Shown here one piece after another: positions 17,584 to 25,823 of a stretch of 64,000 bases of DNA. The notes under the pieces are model-generated. The model was not told the origin of the DNA and ran no database searches. It saw only the letters and a program-made list of their open reading frames with translations. The DNA lies in contig NZ_PISD01000054.1 in NCBI RefSeq assembly GCF_002835735.1, positions 20,669 to 84,668 on the forward strand. The letters run 5' to 3'. A program made the position numbers and the translations under genes. How positions within the stretch are numbered: position 1 is the first letter of the stretch; the number at the start of each line of letters is the position of its first letter. Source of the stretch: Cytobacillus horneckiae. Its GTDB lineage: Bacteria > Bacillota > Bacilli > Bacillales > Cytobacillaceae.

Positions 17584-18540
17584 ATGATAATAAACAATAA
17601 TATTTCAGCACTAAATACGTATCGTCAACTAGGTGTCAACAACAATGCAGGTGCAAAGGCAATGGAAAAACTATCTTCAGGGCTGCGTATTAACAAGGCA
17701 GGCGACGATGCTGCAGGTCTAGCAATCTCAGAAAAAATGCGTGCGCAAGTACGAGGCTTGGATCAGGCGAGTAGAAACTCACAAGATGGAGTATCAATGA
17801 TTCAAACTGCAGAGGGTGCATTACAGGAAACACAGAATATCCTCCAGCGTATGCGTGAGCTAGCAACTCAAGCAGCGAGTGATACAAATGTTGCTGTAGA
17901 CCGTAATGAAATTCAAAAGGAAATAAATGCGTTAACTTCTGAAATTAATAGAATAGGCAATACTACAGAGTTTAATACACAAAACCTGCTTGATGCTGGA
18001 CAGGGTGCTGATGCTGCTTCTACTAGTTTCACTGCAACCTTTCAAGTAGGTGCAAACAATGGGCAAAGCATGACAATTGAAATCCTTGACATGCGTGCAG
18101 AGGCATTAGGAATTGCTGGATCAGCAACGGGCGCACATCAAGCTGGAACAAATGAAAAGGCAGTGCAGGTTGCTGGCGCAGAATATACAACAGATAATAA
18201 AGTAACTGATGGCACAAACAGTACGGGCCAATCACATGCTTTAGATGTATCTTCGCATGATAAGGCAACTGCAGCGATTGAAGTTTTTAATAATGCAATT
18301 GAAGCAGTTTCGTCTGAACGTTCTAAATTAGGCGCTTATCAAAACCGACTGGAACATACGATTTCTAACTTGAACAATTCATCTGAGAACTTGCAGGCAG
18401 CTGAATCTCGCATTCGCGATGTCGATATGGCGAGAGAGGTTATGGAGTTAACTAGAACGAATATTCTTTCACAAGCATCACAGGCTATGCTTGCGCAAGC
18501 AAATCAAAAACCTCAAGCAGTGCTGCAATTGCTCGGATAA
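17584..18540 (+). CDS. hag: Flagellin 1 (divergent copy)
   Basis: Filament subunit, 318 residues, with the D0/D1 ends MIINNNISALNTYRQLGVNN and SQAMLAQANQKPQAVLQLLG. It is the most divergent of the four: NNNAG for NNGAG, NKAGDD for NRAGDD, and ERSKLGAYQNRL for QRSNLGAFQNRL. Its codon choice is less biased toward the highly expressed set than genes 2-4. The variable surface part is about 138-235. Sigma-D promoter, CsrA hairpin and strong ribosome binding site precede it. It may be a minor or specialised flagellin (inference). Confidence 0.95.
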   Translation: MIINNNISALNTYRQLGVNNNAGAKAMEKLSSGLRINKAGDDAAGLAISEKMRAQVRGLDQASRNSQDGVSMIQTAEGALQETQNILQRMRELATQAASDTNVAVDRNEIQKEINALTSEINRIGNTTEFNTQNLLDAGQGADAASTSFTATFQVGANNGQSMTIEILDMRAEALGIAGSATGAHQAGTNEKAVQVAGAEYTTDNKVTDGTNSTGQSHALDVSSHDKATAAIEVFNNAIEAVSSERSKLGAYQNRLEHTISNLNNSSENLQAAESRIRDVDMAREVMELTRTNILSQASQAMLAQANQKPQAVLQLLG

Positions 18541-18560
18541 AAAATTTAACATTATAAATA

Positions 18561-18587
18561 TAAAACAAATAAGTATTTTACCGATAT
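18561..18587 (+). promoter_or_regulatory. Sigma-D promoter of flagellin gene 2
   Basis: TAAA (18561-18564), 15 bp, ACCGATAT (18580-18587); the best match of the four. Confidence 0.85.
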
Positions 18588-18590
18588 ATA

Positions 18591-18621
18591 AATAGAAAGG
18601 CGCACCCTATGCCTTTCTATT
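18591..18621 (+). other. 5'-terminal stem-loop of the flagellin 2 mRNA, or terminator of gene 1
   Basis: AATAGAAAGGC/GCCTTTCTATT, an 11-bp stem starting only 3 nt after the -10 box. It would be the very 5' end of the flagellin 2 transcript and could also end read-through from gene 1, which has no other terminator. Confidence 0.65.
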
Positions 18622-18630
18622 TAACAAAAA

Positions 18631-18665
18631 CCACATGGACGTGGGAACCTTAAAACTCAAGGAGG
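18631..18665 (+). promoter_or_regulatory. CsrA-type leader sites of flagellin gene 2
   Basis: CCACATGGACGTGG (18631-18644): CCAC/GTGG stem with AUGGAC loop. Second site at CAAGGAGG (18659-18665), the ribosome binding site. Confidence 0.8.
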
Positions 18666-18673
18666 AAATTATA

Positions 18674-19639
18674 ATGATTATCAACAACAATATTTCAGCA
18701 TTAAACACTTACCGTCAACTAGGCGTAAACAACGGTGCTGGTGCGAAAGCAATGGAAAAATTATCTTCAGGTCTACGTATTAACCGTGCAGGCGATGATG
18801 CTGCAGGTCTAGCAATCTCTGAAAAAATGCGTGCGCAAGTACGTGGTTTAGACCAAGCTAGCCGTAACTCTCAAGATGGTATCTCAATGATTCAAACGGC
18901 AGAAGGTGCATTACAAGAAACTCAAAACATCCTTCAACGTATGCGTGAGCTTGCAACACAAGCAGCGAATGATACAAACGTTGGCGTTGACCGTAACGAA
19001 ATCCAAAAAGAAATCAACGAGTTAACAACTGAAATCAACCGCATTTCTGAAACAACTGAGTTCAACTCACAAAAGATGTTGAATTCTGGTGATACAACTG
19101 ATGGTTTTACAGCTACATTCCAAGTAGGTGCTAATAACGGTCAAAGCATGACAATTAACATTCAAAATATGAGTGCTGCTGCACTAGGTTTGACTGGCAC
19201 TGCTGATGCAGATCACGCACAAGGTCAATCAGTAATTAACCACTTAGGTGATACTGATTACGGCAATGTTGCTAATGCTAAGTATACTACTGAAGCAGGT
19301 GTTTCAACTGAAGTTGCAGGCGATGCCAAAGTTTCAGGTCTATCAGTATCTGACAACGAAACAGCTTCAGCTGCTGTGAAAGCAATCAATGATGCCATCG
19401 AAACTGTATCTGCACAGCGTTCTAACCTTGGTGCATTCCAAAACCGTCTAGAGCACACAATCTCTAACTTGAACAACTCTTCTGAGAACCTTCAAGCTGC
19501 AGAATCTCGTATTCGTGACGTAGATATGGCGAAAGAAGTTATGGAATTAACTCGTACAAACATTCTTTCTCAAGCTTCACAAGCAATGCTTGCGCAAGCA
19601 AATCAAAAACCACAAGCAGTTCTTCAATTGCTTGGATAA
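18674..19639 (+). CDS. hag: Flagellin 2
   Basis: Filament subunit of 321 residues. The first 130 and last 95 residues are nearly identical to flagellins 3 and 4; the outward-facing centre (about 135-230) differs. Codons are strongly biased, as expected for a very highly expressed gene. The start is ATG 18674, 8 nt after AAGGAGG; an ATG 13 codons earlier lies inside the CsrA hairpin. Preceded by a near-consensus sigma-D promoter and followed by a strong terminator. Confidence 0.97.
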   Translation: MIINNNISALNTYRQLGVNNGAGAKAMEKLSSGLRINRAGDDAAGLAISEKMRAQVRGLDQASRNSQDGISMIQTAEGALQETQNILQRMRELATQAANDTNVGVDRNEIQKEINELTTEINRISETTEFNSQKMLNSGDTTDGFTATFQVGANNGQSMTINIQNMSAAALGLTGTADADHAQGQSVINHLGDTDYGNVANAKYTTEAGVSTEVAGDAKVSGLSVSDNETASAAVKAINDAIETVSAQRSNLGAFQNRLEHTISNLNNSSENLQAAESRIRDVDMAKEVMELTRTNILSQASQAMLAQANQKPQAVLQLLG

Positions 19640-19649
19640 TTTTCATAAA

Positions 19650-19686
19650 AAGCATAGCCCTAAAATTTAGGGCTGTGCTTTTTACA
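19650..19686 (+). terminator. Terminator of flagellin gene 2
   Basis: AAAAAGCATAGCCCTAAA/TTTAGGGCTGTGCTTTTT long stem with a T run. Confidence 0.92.
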
Positions 19687-19716
19687 TTTTTATCAATGAA
19701 AATATAGAAAAAATAT

Positions 19717-19742
19717 TAAAAAATACAGCAATCAGACGATAT
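19717..19742 (+). promoter_or_regulatory. Sigma-D promoter of flagellin gene 3
   Basis: TAAA (19717-19720), 14 bp, GACGATAT (19735-19742). An AGAAGAG/CTCTTCT stem-loop begins about 10 nt downstream, at the predicted 5' end of the mRNA. Confidence 0.75.
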
Positions 19743-19787
19743 ATATAAAGAAAGAAGAGAGAACATATTACTCTTCTCTTTTATAAA

Positions 19788-19822
19788 CCACATGGACGTG
19801 GGGCAAACAAAAACTCAAGGAG
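19788..19822 (+). promoter_or_regulatory. CsrA-type leader sites of flagellin gene 3
   Basis: CCACATGGACGTGG at 19788-19801 and the ribosome binding site CAAGGAGG near 19816-19822, the same arrangement as the other copies. Confidence 0.8.
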
Positions 19823-19831
19823 GAATTTATT

Positions 19832-20776
19832 ATGATTATCAATAATAATATTTCAGCATTAAACACTTACCGTCAATTAGGCGTAAACAACGGTGCTGGT
19901 GCAAAAGCAATGGAAAAACTATCTTCAGGTCTTCGTATCAACCGTGCAGGCGATGATGCTGCAGGTCTAGCAATCTCTGAAAAAATGCGCGCGCAAGTAC
20001 GTGGTTTAGACCAAGCTAGCCGTAACTCTCAAGATGGTATCTCAATGATTCAAACGGCAGAAGGTGCATTGCAAGAAACACAAAACATCCTTCAACGTAT
20101 GCGTGAGCTTGCAACACAAGCAGCGAATGATACAAATGTAGGTGTAGACCGTGGAGAAATCCAAAAAGAAATCAACGAACTTACAAAAGAAATCGATCGC
20201 ATTGCAGAAACAACTGAGTTCAACACTCAAAACTTATTAAATAAAGATGTAGGTGCAGACCCTGCAAATCCAGAGGCATTCACAGCAACTTTCCAAGTAG
20301 GTGCAAATGCTGGTCAATCTATGGAAATCTCCATTAATAATATGGGAGCGCATGCTTTAGGTCTTACATCTTCTGATGGCGCTGCTGGTGCTCATGTTGC
20401 AGGCTCATCAGTAGCTGCTCAAATGGGCGGAACTTATACTGACGTAGCTGGCGCAGCATATGTTGCTGATGGCGGTTTATCAGTAGCAGATAATGCATCA
20501 GCTTCAAGCGCGATTAAAGCAATCAACGATGCCATCGAAACTGTGTCATCTCAGCGTTCTAACCTTGGTGCATTCCAAAACCGTTTAGAGCACACAATCT
20601 CTAACTTGAACAACTCTTCTGAGAACCTTCAAGCTGCTGAGTCTCGTATTCGTGACGTAGACATGGCGAAAGAGGTTATGGAGTTAACTCGTACAAACAT
20701 TCTTTCTCAAGCTTCACAAGCAATGCTTGCGCAAGCAAACCAAAAACCACAAGCAGTTCTTCAATTGCTTGGATAA
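19832..20776 (+). CDS. hag: Flagellin 3
   Basis: Filament subunit, 314 residues, the shortest of the four. The conserved ends are almost identical to flagellins 2 and 4. The centre is richer in Ala and Gly (GAHALGLTSSDGAAGAHVAG), so the exposed surface of the filament differs. It has its own sigma-D promoter, leader hairpins and terminator, and so can be transcribed alone. High codon bias indicates strong expression. Confidence 0.97.
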   Translation: MIINNNISALNTYRQLGVNNGAGAKAMEKLSSGLRINRAGDDAAGLAISEKMRAQVRGLDQASRNSQDGISMIQTAEGALQETQNILQRMRELATQAANDTNVGVDRGEIQKEINELTKEIDRIAETTEFNTQNLLNKDVGADPANPEAFTATFQVGANAGQSMEISINNMGAHALGLTSSDGAAGAHVAGSSVAAQMGGTYTDVAGAAYVADGGLSVADNASASSAIKAINDAIETVSSQRSNLGAFQNRLEHTISNLNNSSENLQAAESRIRDVDMAKEVMELTRTNILSQASQAMLAQANQKPQAVLQLLG

Positions 20777-20783
20777 TTTTCAT

Positions 20784-20823
20784 AAAAGCATGGTCCATAG
20801 TTTTAGGGCTGTGCTTTTTACTT
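20784..20823 (+). terminator. Terminator of flagellin gene 3
   Basis: AAAGCATGGTCC/AGGGCTGTGCTTT stem with G-U pairs and a T-rich tail; a decayed copy of the flagellin 2 terminator, showing the whole gene cassette was duplicated. Confidence 0.85.
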
Positions 20824-20843
20824 TTTATAAAATGAAAATATAT

Positions 20844-20869
20844 TAAAAATTTCAGAAATCAGACGATAT
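20844..20869 (+). promoter_or_regulatory. Sigma-D promoter of flagellin gene 4
   Basis: TAAA (20844-20847), 14 bp, GACGATAT (20862-20869). An AAAGAG/CTCTTT stem-loop lies just after it. Confidence 0.75.
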
Positions 20870-20916
20870 ATAAATAGAAAGAGGTAAGAGCATATATTGA
20901 TTTCTCTTTTATACAC

Positions 20917-20951
20917 CACATGGACGTGGGAAAAATAAAAACTCAAGGAGG
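20917..20951 (+). promoter_or_regulatory. CsrA-type leader sites of flagellin gene 4
   Basis: CCACATGGACGTGG at 20917-20930 and AAGGAGG at 20945-20951. Confidence 0.8.
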
Positions 20952-20960
20952 AAAATGATT

Positions 20961-21938
20961 ATGATTATCAACAACAATATTTCAGCATTAAACACTTACC
21001 GTCAATTAGGCGTTAACAACGGTGCAGGTGCAAAAGCAATGGAAAAACTATCTTCAGGTCTTCGCATCAACCGTGCAGGCGACGATGCTGCAGGTCTAGC
21101 AATCTCTGAGAAAATGCGCGCGCAAGTTCGTGGTTTGGACCAAGCTAGCCGTAACTCTCAAGATGGTATCTCAATGATCCAAACGGCAGAAGGTGCATTG
21201 CAAGAAACACAAAACATCCTTCAACGTATGCGTGAGCTTGCTACACAAGCAGCGAATGATACAAATGTAGGTGTAGACCGCAACGAAATCCAAAAAGAAA
21301 TTAATGAGTTAACAACAGAAATTAACCGTATTTCTGAAACAACTGAATTTAACTCACAAAAAATGTTGAATGTAGATACAGACCCAGCGGATGCTCCAAA
21401 CGGATTTAGTGCTACATTCCAGGTAGGCGCTAATAGCGGTCAAAGCATGACAATTAATATCTACAACATGAATGCTGAATCTTTAGGGTTAACAGGTGCT
21501 GTGGATGGTGCTCATGCACAAGGTTCTTCAGTAGCTAGCCACCTTGGTAATACTGATTATGGTGCTGTTACAGGGGCCGTATTTGCATCAGTAGCTGGTG
21601 TTTCAACAGAAGTTGAAGGAGAAGCTAAAGTTGCAGGTCTTTCAGTAGCGGACCACGACTCAGCATCTGCTGCAGTAAAAGCTATTAACGATGCAATCGA
21701 AACGGTGTCAGCTCAACGTTCTAACCTTGGTGCATTCCAAAACCGTTTAGAGCACACAATCTCTAACTTGAACAACTCTTCTGAGAACCTTCAAGCTGCT
21801 GAGTCTCGCATTCGTGACGTGGACATGGCGAAAGAGGTTATGGAGTTAACTCGTACAAACATTCTTTCTCAAGCTTCACAAGCAATGCTTGCGCAAGCAA
21901 ACCAAAAACCACAAGCAGTTCTTCAATTACTAGGATAA
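20961..21938 (+). CDS. hag: Flagellin 4
   Basis: Filament subunit, 325 residues, the longest of the four. N- and C-terminal D0/D1 regions match flagellins 2 and 3 almost exactly; the centre (about 135-240) is related to that of flagellin 2 (GVSTEVEGEAKVAGLSV against GVSTEVAGDAKVSGLSV). The start is ATG 20961, 9 nt after AAGGAGG; an ATG two codons earlier is only 3 nt from it. A strong terminator closes the array. Confidence 0.97.
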   Translation: MIINNNISALNTYRQLGVNNGAGAKAMEKLSSGLRINRAGDDAAGLAISEKMRAQVRGLDQASRNSQDGISMIQTAEGALQETQNILQRMRELATQAANDTNVGVDRNEIQKEINELTTEINRISETTEFNSQKMLNVDTDPADAPNGFSATFQVGANSGQSMTINIYNMNAESLGLTGAVDGAHAQGSSVASHLGNTDYGAVTGAVFASVAGVSTEVEGEAKVAGLSVADHDSASAAVKAINDAIETVSAQRSNLGAFQNRLEHTISNLNNSSENLQAAESRIRDVDMAKEVMELTRTNILSQASQAMLAQANQKPQAVLQLLG

Positions 21939-21956
21939 TAGGGCAGCTTGAACAAT

Positions 21957-21990
21957 TGGGGACCTCAGCTTACCTGGGGTCCTTTTTTGT
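21957..21990 (+). terminator. Terminator of the flagellin array
   Basis: GGGACCTCAG/CTGGGGTCC stem then TTTTTT. Confidence 0.9.
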
Positions 21991-22060
21991 ATATCATTGA
22001 TGAGTCCTTATACTTATGTTTTCTTTTTAAATTGTGTTGATTTTTAGAACTAATGATGCA

Positions 22061-22087
22061 TGAAGGAATATCAGGATATTCCGATAT
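22061..22087 (+). promoter_or_regulatory. Sigma-D promoter of flaG
   Basis: TGAA (22061-22064), 15 bp, TCCGATAT (22080-22087), then AGGAGAG as ribosome binding site at 22111. Confidence 0.75.
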
Positions 22088-22124
22088 AATTGAAAAAGTC
22101 AATTAATATTAGGAGAGAATGTTG

Positions 22125-22475
22125 ATGAGAGTAGAGTCAGAGGTTTTGATGAAGCCGATTTCTTCCTCATTGTTTAAGGCAGAACGTAGTGAGAAGGGAC
22201 AGGATTTGGAAGTCAGTGTAAAAGCGGTTTCTGAAACTGAATATGCGTCGAAGAAGGATTTTTTACAATCAAAGATTGATGAAGTGAATATTCATTTTGA
22301 GCCTAGTTATACTTCTGTTCAGTTCCAGCTTCATGAAGATTTAAATCGTTACTATGTTGAGGTTGTCGATTCAATGACGAAGGAAGTTGTGCGTGAAATT
22401 CCACCAAAGGATTTTCTAGATATGATTGCAAAGATGACTGAGTTTCAAGGCTTGATTATAGATAAAAAAGCATAG
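22125..22475 (+). CDS. flaG: FlaG flagellar protein (YvyC)
   Basis: A 116-residue FlaG-family protein, encoded between flagellin and fliD; in other bacteria it affects filament length and cap function. The C-terminal family domain is clear: VQFQLHEDLNRYYVEVVDSMTKEVVREIPPKDFLDMIAKM, given here in part: HEDLNRYYVEVVD and VREIPPKDFLDMI. The start ATG at 22125 lies 7 nt after AGGAGAG; an upstream ATG overlaps the spacing. Own sigma-D promoter and a short terminator hairpin. Confidence 0.9.
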   Translation: MRVESEVLMKPISSSLFKAERSEKGQDLEVSVKAVSETEYASKKDFLQSKIDEVNIHFEPSYTSVQFQLHEDLNRYYVEVVDSMTKEVVREIPPKDFLDMIAKMTEFQGLIIDKKA

Positions 22476-22483
22476 GGTTTATT

Positions 22484-22512
22484 TGGAAGAGTCTATGGCT
22501 CTTCTTTATTTT
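22484..22512 (+). terminator. Terminator of flaG
   Basis: GAAGAG/CTTCTC-type stem with 7-nt loop followed by TTTATTTTTTT. Confidence 0.7.
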
Positions 22513-22516
22513 TTTC

Positions 22517-22543
22517 TTCAAAAGGGTTGGCTGTTGCCGATAT
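22517..22543 (+). promoter_or_regulatory. Sigma-D promoter of fliD
   Basis: A perfect GCCGATAT -10 element at 22536-22543, 15 bp after a weak -35 (TTCA, 22517-22520). Confidence 0.7.
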
Positions 22544-22580
22544 AATGAATAGAAATGAAATGGAAGAAGGAGCGGATTAT

Positions 22581-24674
22581 ATGGCAAACTTACGGATTGG
22601 CGGACTTGCATCAGGGCTAGATACAGCAACATTAATCGGGGATATGATGCGTGCGCAGAGAATACCGGTAGATAAATTGAAGCAGCAAAAACAAACCTTG
22701 GAATGGCAGCGGGATGCCTATCGTGATATGAACCTTCAGCTGACAGCGTTTCGTGACATGACGCTTAATATGCGTCTTCAATCATCATTCTTAACAAAAG
22801 TGACTACCTCGTCTAATTCAAGTAAAGTTGCAGCTACTGCTATTGCAACTGCAGGTAACGGAACCTATACACTTTCTAAGGTAACACAGCTAGCGACATC
22901 AGCTACTAATACGAGCTCAAGCGGTGTTTCTAAGGATAGTAATAATAAAATTTCATCAACAGGGAAACTTTATGAAATTAGCGATCGTTTTCAAGAGGGA
23001 GCCTTTGAATGGAAGGATACCGGAACAGGCATTAATGAGAAGGTCTCAGTGACCAGAGCTGGCAAAGAGTTTAATCTGAAAAAATTGGGGACAAGTACGG
23101 TTGAAAATGTTAATAGTGTGAGTGTTTCCGGACAAGCGTATACAGTCGTTGATAACATCGATGATCTTGACTCCTCACAAAATCAAGTGTTCATTGATCA
23201 AAAAACTGGAAAGATGACATTTAGTCAAACAATAGCAGCAGACAGTACGATCGATATTAATTATACCGCGGTTCACAAGGACAATATTTCAATATCATCA
23301 CCTACAAAAGAAGTAAGGCTTTCGCATGTCGGGCTGACTGATGTGTCTAACGAAATCACGTTTACATGGAATAAAAAGGATGAAGATGGAAAGGACATTA
23401 AGGATGACGAAGGGAAGCCGGTTACTGAATCAGAAACCTTTACTAGAGCTTCAAGTCCAGATAACTTAGGAGAAAATGAGTTCTATGTAGATACAGAAAC
23501 AGGAAAAGTAACATTTGGCAAGGACTTGCAGGCAGGATCAAGAGCAGAAGTATCTTACCACCATAAATATTTTGAAATAGAATTGACAACACATACATCA
23601 AAAGGTATTGTCAATGAATCTTTCAAATTCGATGGCAGAGATTCATTGACGACTGTGACGAATAAAATTAATTCTTCCAATCTTGGCATCAATATGTTTT
23701 ATGATGAGCACTCTGATAAGATGACGATGTCCAGGACAGAAACTGGTGATTTTAATAGTGGCAAAACAGAAATAGAGCTACATGGCAGCAGTTTTTTAAC
23801 AAAAGGCCTTAATTTAGATGAAAACAATGAAAAAGGCGGGGAAAATGCCAAGTTTGTTTTGAACGGGCTGGAAACAGAGCGTACATCCAATACTTTCACA
23901 GTAAACGGAGTTACTTTTACTGTAAAGGATAAGTTTGATGCCGATAATGGCGATGCCCCTGTGACAGTTTCCATAGGGAATGACACGCAAAAGGCAATTG
24001 ATAATATTAAAGAATTCGTAGAAAAATATAATGAATTAATAGATAATATACAAGGGAAGACACGGGAAGAAAAATACCGGGATTTTCCGCCTTTAACTGA
24101 TGAACAAAGGGAAGGGCTATCAGATAAAGAAGTGGAGCGATGGGAAGAAAAGGCGAAAAGCGGCTTGCTGCGCTCGGATCAGCAGCTAAACGGTCTTTTA
24201 AGTAAAATGCGAATGGATTTCTATACGCCGCTTTCCACTTCAAGCAGTGAGTATAATCAGTTAGCAGCAATCGGGATTACGACGACCAAAAATTATTTAG
24301 AAGGCGGAAAGCTCGAAATAAATGAAGATAAATTAAAGGAAGCTTTAGAAAAAGATCCAGAGGGTGTCTTCAATTTATTTGCTGCTGACGGTGATACGCC
24401 GGCTGAGCAAGGGATTTCGCGCCGTTTGCGTGATTCAGTGTCGCAAACAATGGATAGTATAACGCAAAGAGCTGGAAATGGTGCGAAAACAAACAGCCAG
24501 TTTACAATTGGTAAAAACCTTGATGATATTAACAAGCGAATTGCAACGATGGAAGCCAGATTAAATCAGAAGGAACAAGGCTACTGGTCGCAATTTGCAG
24601 CAATGGAAAAGCAAATGCAAAAGATGAATGAGCAAATGAATTACATGATGTCCCAGTTCGGATATACCTCTTAA
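22581..24674 (+). CDS. fliD: FliD, filament cap protein (HAP2)
   Basis: Cap that folds flagellin subunits at the filament tip. It has 697 residues, against about 498 in B. subtilis, so the exposed middle is much larger; an acidic segment with DEDGKDIKDDEGK lies near 280. The conserved N-terminus NLRIGGLASGLDTATLIGDMM and the C-terminal coiled coil (IATMEARLNQKEQGYWSQF) are typical. The start is ATG 22581 after AAGAAGGAG; longer readings are not homologous. fliS follows 16 nt downstream. Confidence 0.96.
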   Translation: MANLRIGGLASGLDTATLIGDMMRAQRIPVDKLKQQKQTLEWQRDAYRDMNLQLTAFRDMTLNMRLQSSFLTKVTTSSNSSKVAATAIATAGNGTYTLSKVTQLATSATNTSSSGVSKDSNNKISSTGKLYEISDRFQEGAFEWKDTGTGINEKVSVTRAGKEFNLKKLGTSTVENVNSVSVSGQAYTVVDNIDDLDSSQNQVFIDQKTGKMTFSQTIAADSTIDINYTAVHKDNISISSPTKEVRLSHVGLTDVSNEITFTWNKKDEDGKDIKDDEGKPVTESETFTRASSPDNLGENEFYVDTETGKVTFGKDLQAGSRAEVSYHHKYFEIELTTHTSKGIVNESFKFDGRDSLTTVTNKINSSNLGINMFYDEHSDKMTMSRTETGDFNSGKTEIELHGSSFLTKGLNLDENNEKGGENAKFVLNGLETERTSNTFTVNGVTFTVKDKFDADNGDAPVTVSIGNDTQKAIDNIKEFVEKYNELIDNIQGKTREEKYRDFPPLTDEQREGLSDKEVERWEEKAKSGLLRSDQQLNGLLSKMRMDFYTPLSTSSSEYNQLAAIGITTTKNYLEGGKLEINEDKLKEALEKDPEGVFNLFAADGDTPAEQGISRRLRDSVSQTMDSITQRAGNGAKTNSQFTIGKNLDDINKRIATMEARLNQKEQGYWSQFAAMEKQMQKMNEQMNYMMSQFGYTS

Positions 24675-24690
24675 TTGAAGGAGTGAAAGC

Positions 24691-25089
24691 ATGGCAGTTA
24701 ATCCTTATCAAAAGTATCAGCAAATTTCTGTCAACACAGCGACTCCTGCTGAATTGACTTTAATGCTGTACAATGGCTGCTTAAAGTTTATCGCCATGGC
24801 TAAACAAGCGATGGAGCAGGCGGACGTTTCAAAAAGAAATGAATTCATTCAGAAATCGCAAAATATCATTCAGGAATTTATGGTTACCCTTAATAGTGAT
24901 GTAGCGATGTCGAATGATTTGATGCGAATTTATGATTATATATTAAGAAGATTAATTGATGCCAACACCAATAATGACCTTGAGGCGTTAACAGAAGCCG
25001 AAGGAATGGTACTCGATTTACGAAATACATGGAAAGAAATGATGGCTAACCAGAAGAAGCCTAAAATGGCTGGAAGTGAACAGTCATGA
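24691..25089 (+). CDS. fliS: FliS, flagellin export chaperone
   Basis: Binds the C-terminal helix of flagellin and delivers it to the export gate; in B. subtilis it also strengthens flagellin binding to FliW. It has 132 residues; MAVNPYQKYQQISVNTATPAE and LMLYNGCLKFIAMAKQAM match the family. It overlaps fliT by the ATGA junction. Having one FliS for four flagellins is consistent with their identical C-termini. Confidence 0.96.
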   Translation: MAVNPYQKYQQISVNTATPAELTLMLYNGCLKFIAMAKQAMEQADVSKRNEFIQKSQNIIQEFMVTLNSDVAMSNDLMRIYDYILRRLIDANTNNDLEALTEAEGMVLDLRNTWKEMMANQKKPKMAGSEQS

Positions 25090-25433
25090 GAGCGGCGGAA
25101 TTAGTACATTGCAATGAGCTGTTTTTGAAGCATTTAACCAGTGGTTTGCCCGTAGAGGAAAGAGAGGCATACCTTGCTGAATCTGACCGTTTCCTCGAAC
25201 AACGCGGTAAGATAATGACTTTGATTAATTTTCAAGCCGCTGAAACCACTCAGCTCCAAAATATTTTGATCGAGCAGGATCAAGAGATTCAAAGTAAGCT
25301 GCAGGCGCAGCAAAAAGTGATTAAAGACGATATGAAGAAATTAAAACTGCAGCGTGAAAAGAACAAACAATATGCCAATCCATACCAATCCATTCAACAA
25401 CATGACGGCACATTTTATGATAAAAGAAATTAG
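25086..25433 (+). CDS. fliT: FliT-type flagellar chaperone
   Basis: A 115-residue all-helical protein in the position of FliT, the FliD export chaperone. Sequence similarity is low, as usual for the family; the C-terminal part (QSKLQAQQKVIKDDMKKLKLQREKNKQYANPY) is basic, with the PYQS ending seen in Bacillus FliT. It overlaps fliS by 4 nt. Confidence 0.85.
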   Translation: MRAAELVHCNELFLKHLTSGLPVEEREAYLAESDRFLEQRGKIMTLINFQAAETTQLQNILIEQDQEIQSKLQAQQKVIKDDMKKLKLQREKNKQYANPYQSIQQHDGTFYDKRN

Positions 25434-25442
25434 GTGAACTGA

Positions 25443-25823
25443 TTGTTAACAGAGGAACAGTATGTATTGTTGCGGGAATATTGTTCAGCGCTTAATACAG
25501 TTGAAGAAAGCTTTATGTATATAGTCGACAGCTTTACTGACTTAGATAAAACGGACGGCGATCAGCTGCTCTTTGAAGTGATTGATGCTTTTCCGCAAAT
25601 AGAAGCAGTCAATGAGCAATTATTGAACGTGTTTCCACATAATGATTCCATCCATCATATTGTCGACATTTTTGAGAAGGTCCAGGAAAAAGCGAGCTTA
25701 GTCGAGAATAAGTTTAAAGATGCGCCCATTAAGCAAAGCATTATCAGCGAGCAATTTTATCCAGTATTTGCTGCCTGGCATCGCATGATTGACCGGGAAT
25801 TAAAGCCGTATATCGTATCATGA
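25443..25823 (+). CDS. Unknown helical protein at the end of the fliD-fliS-fliT operon
   Basis: I do not recognise this 126-residue protein. It is acidic and predicted helical, without signal peptide or membrane segment. It starts at a TTG set by AGGTGA (25432-25437), 9 nt after the fliT stop, and ends at a terminator shared with the operon. Position and size suggest an export chaperone or assembly factor, perhaps for FlaG or one flagellin (inference). B. subtilis has hpf (yvyD) directly after fliT, so this gene is extra. Confidence 0.75.
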   Translation: MLTEEQYVLLREYCSALNTVEESFMYIVDSFTDLDKTDGDQLLFEVIDAFPQIEAVNEQLLNVFPHNDSIHHIVDIFEKVQEKASLVENKFKDAPIKQSIISEQFYPVFAAWHRMIDRELKPYIVS

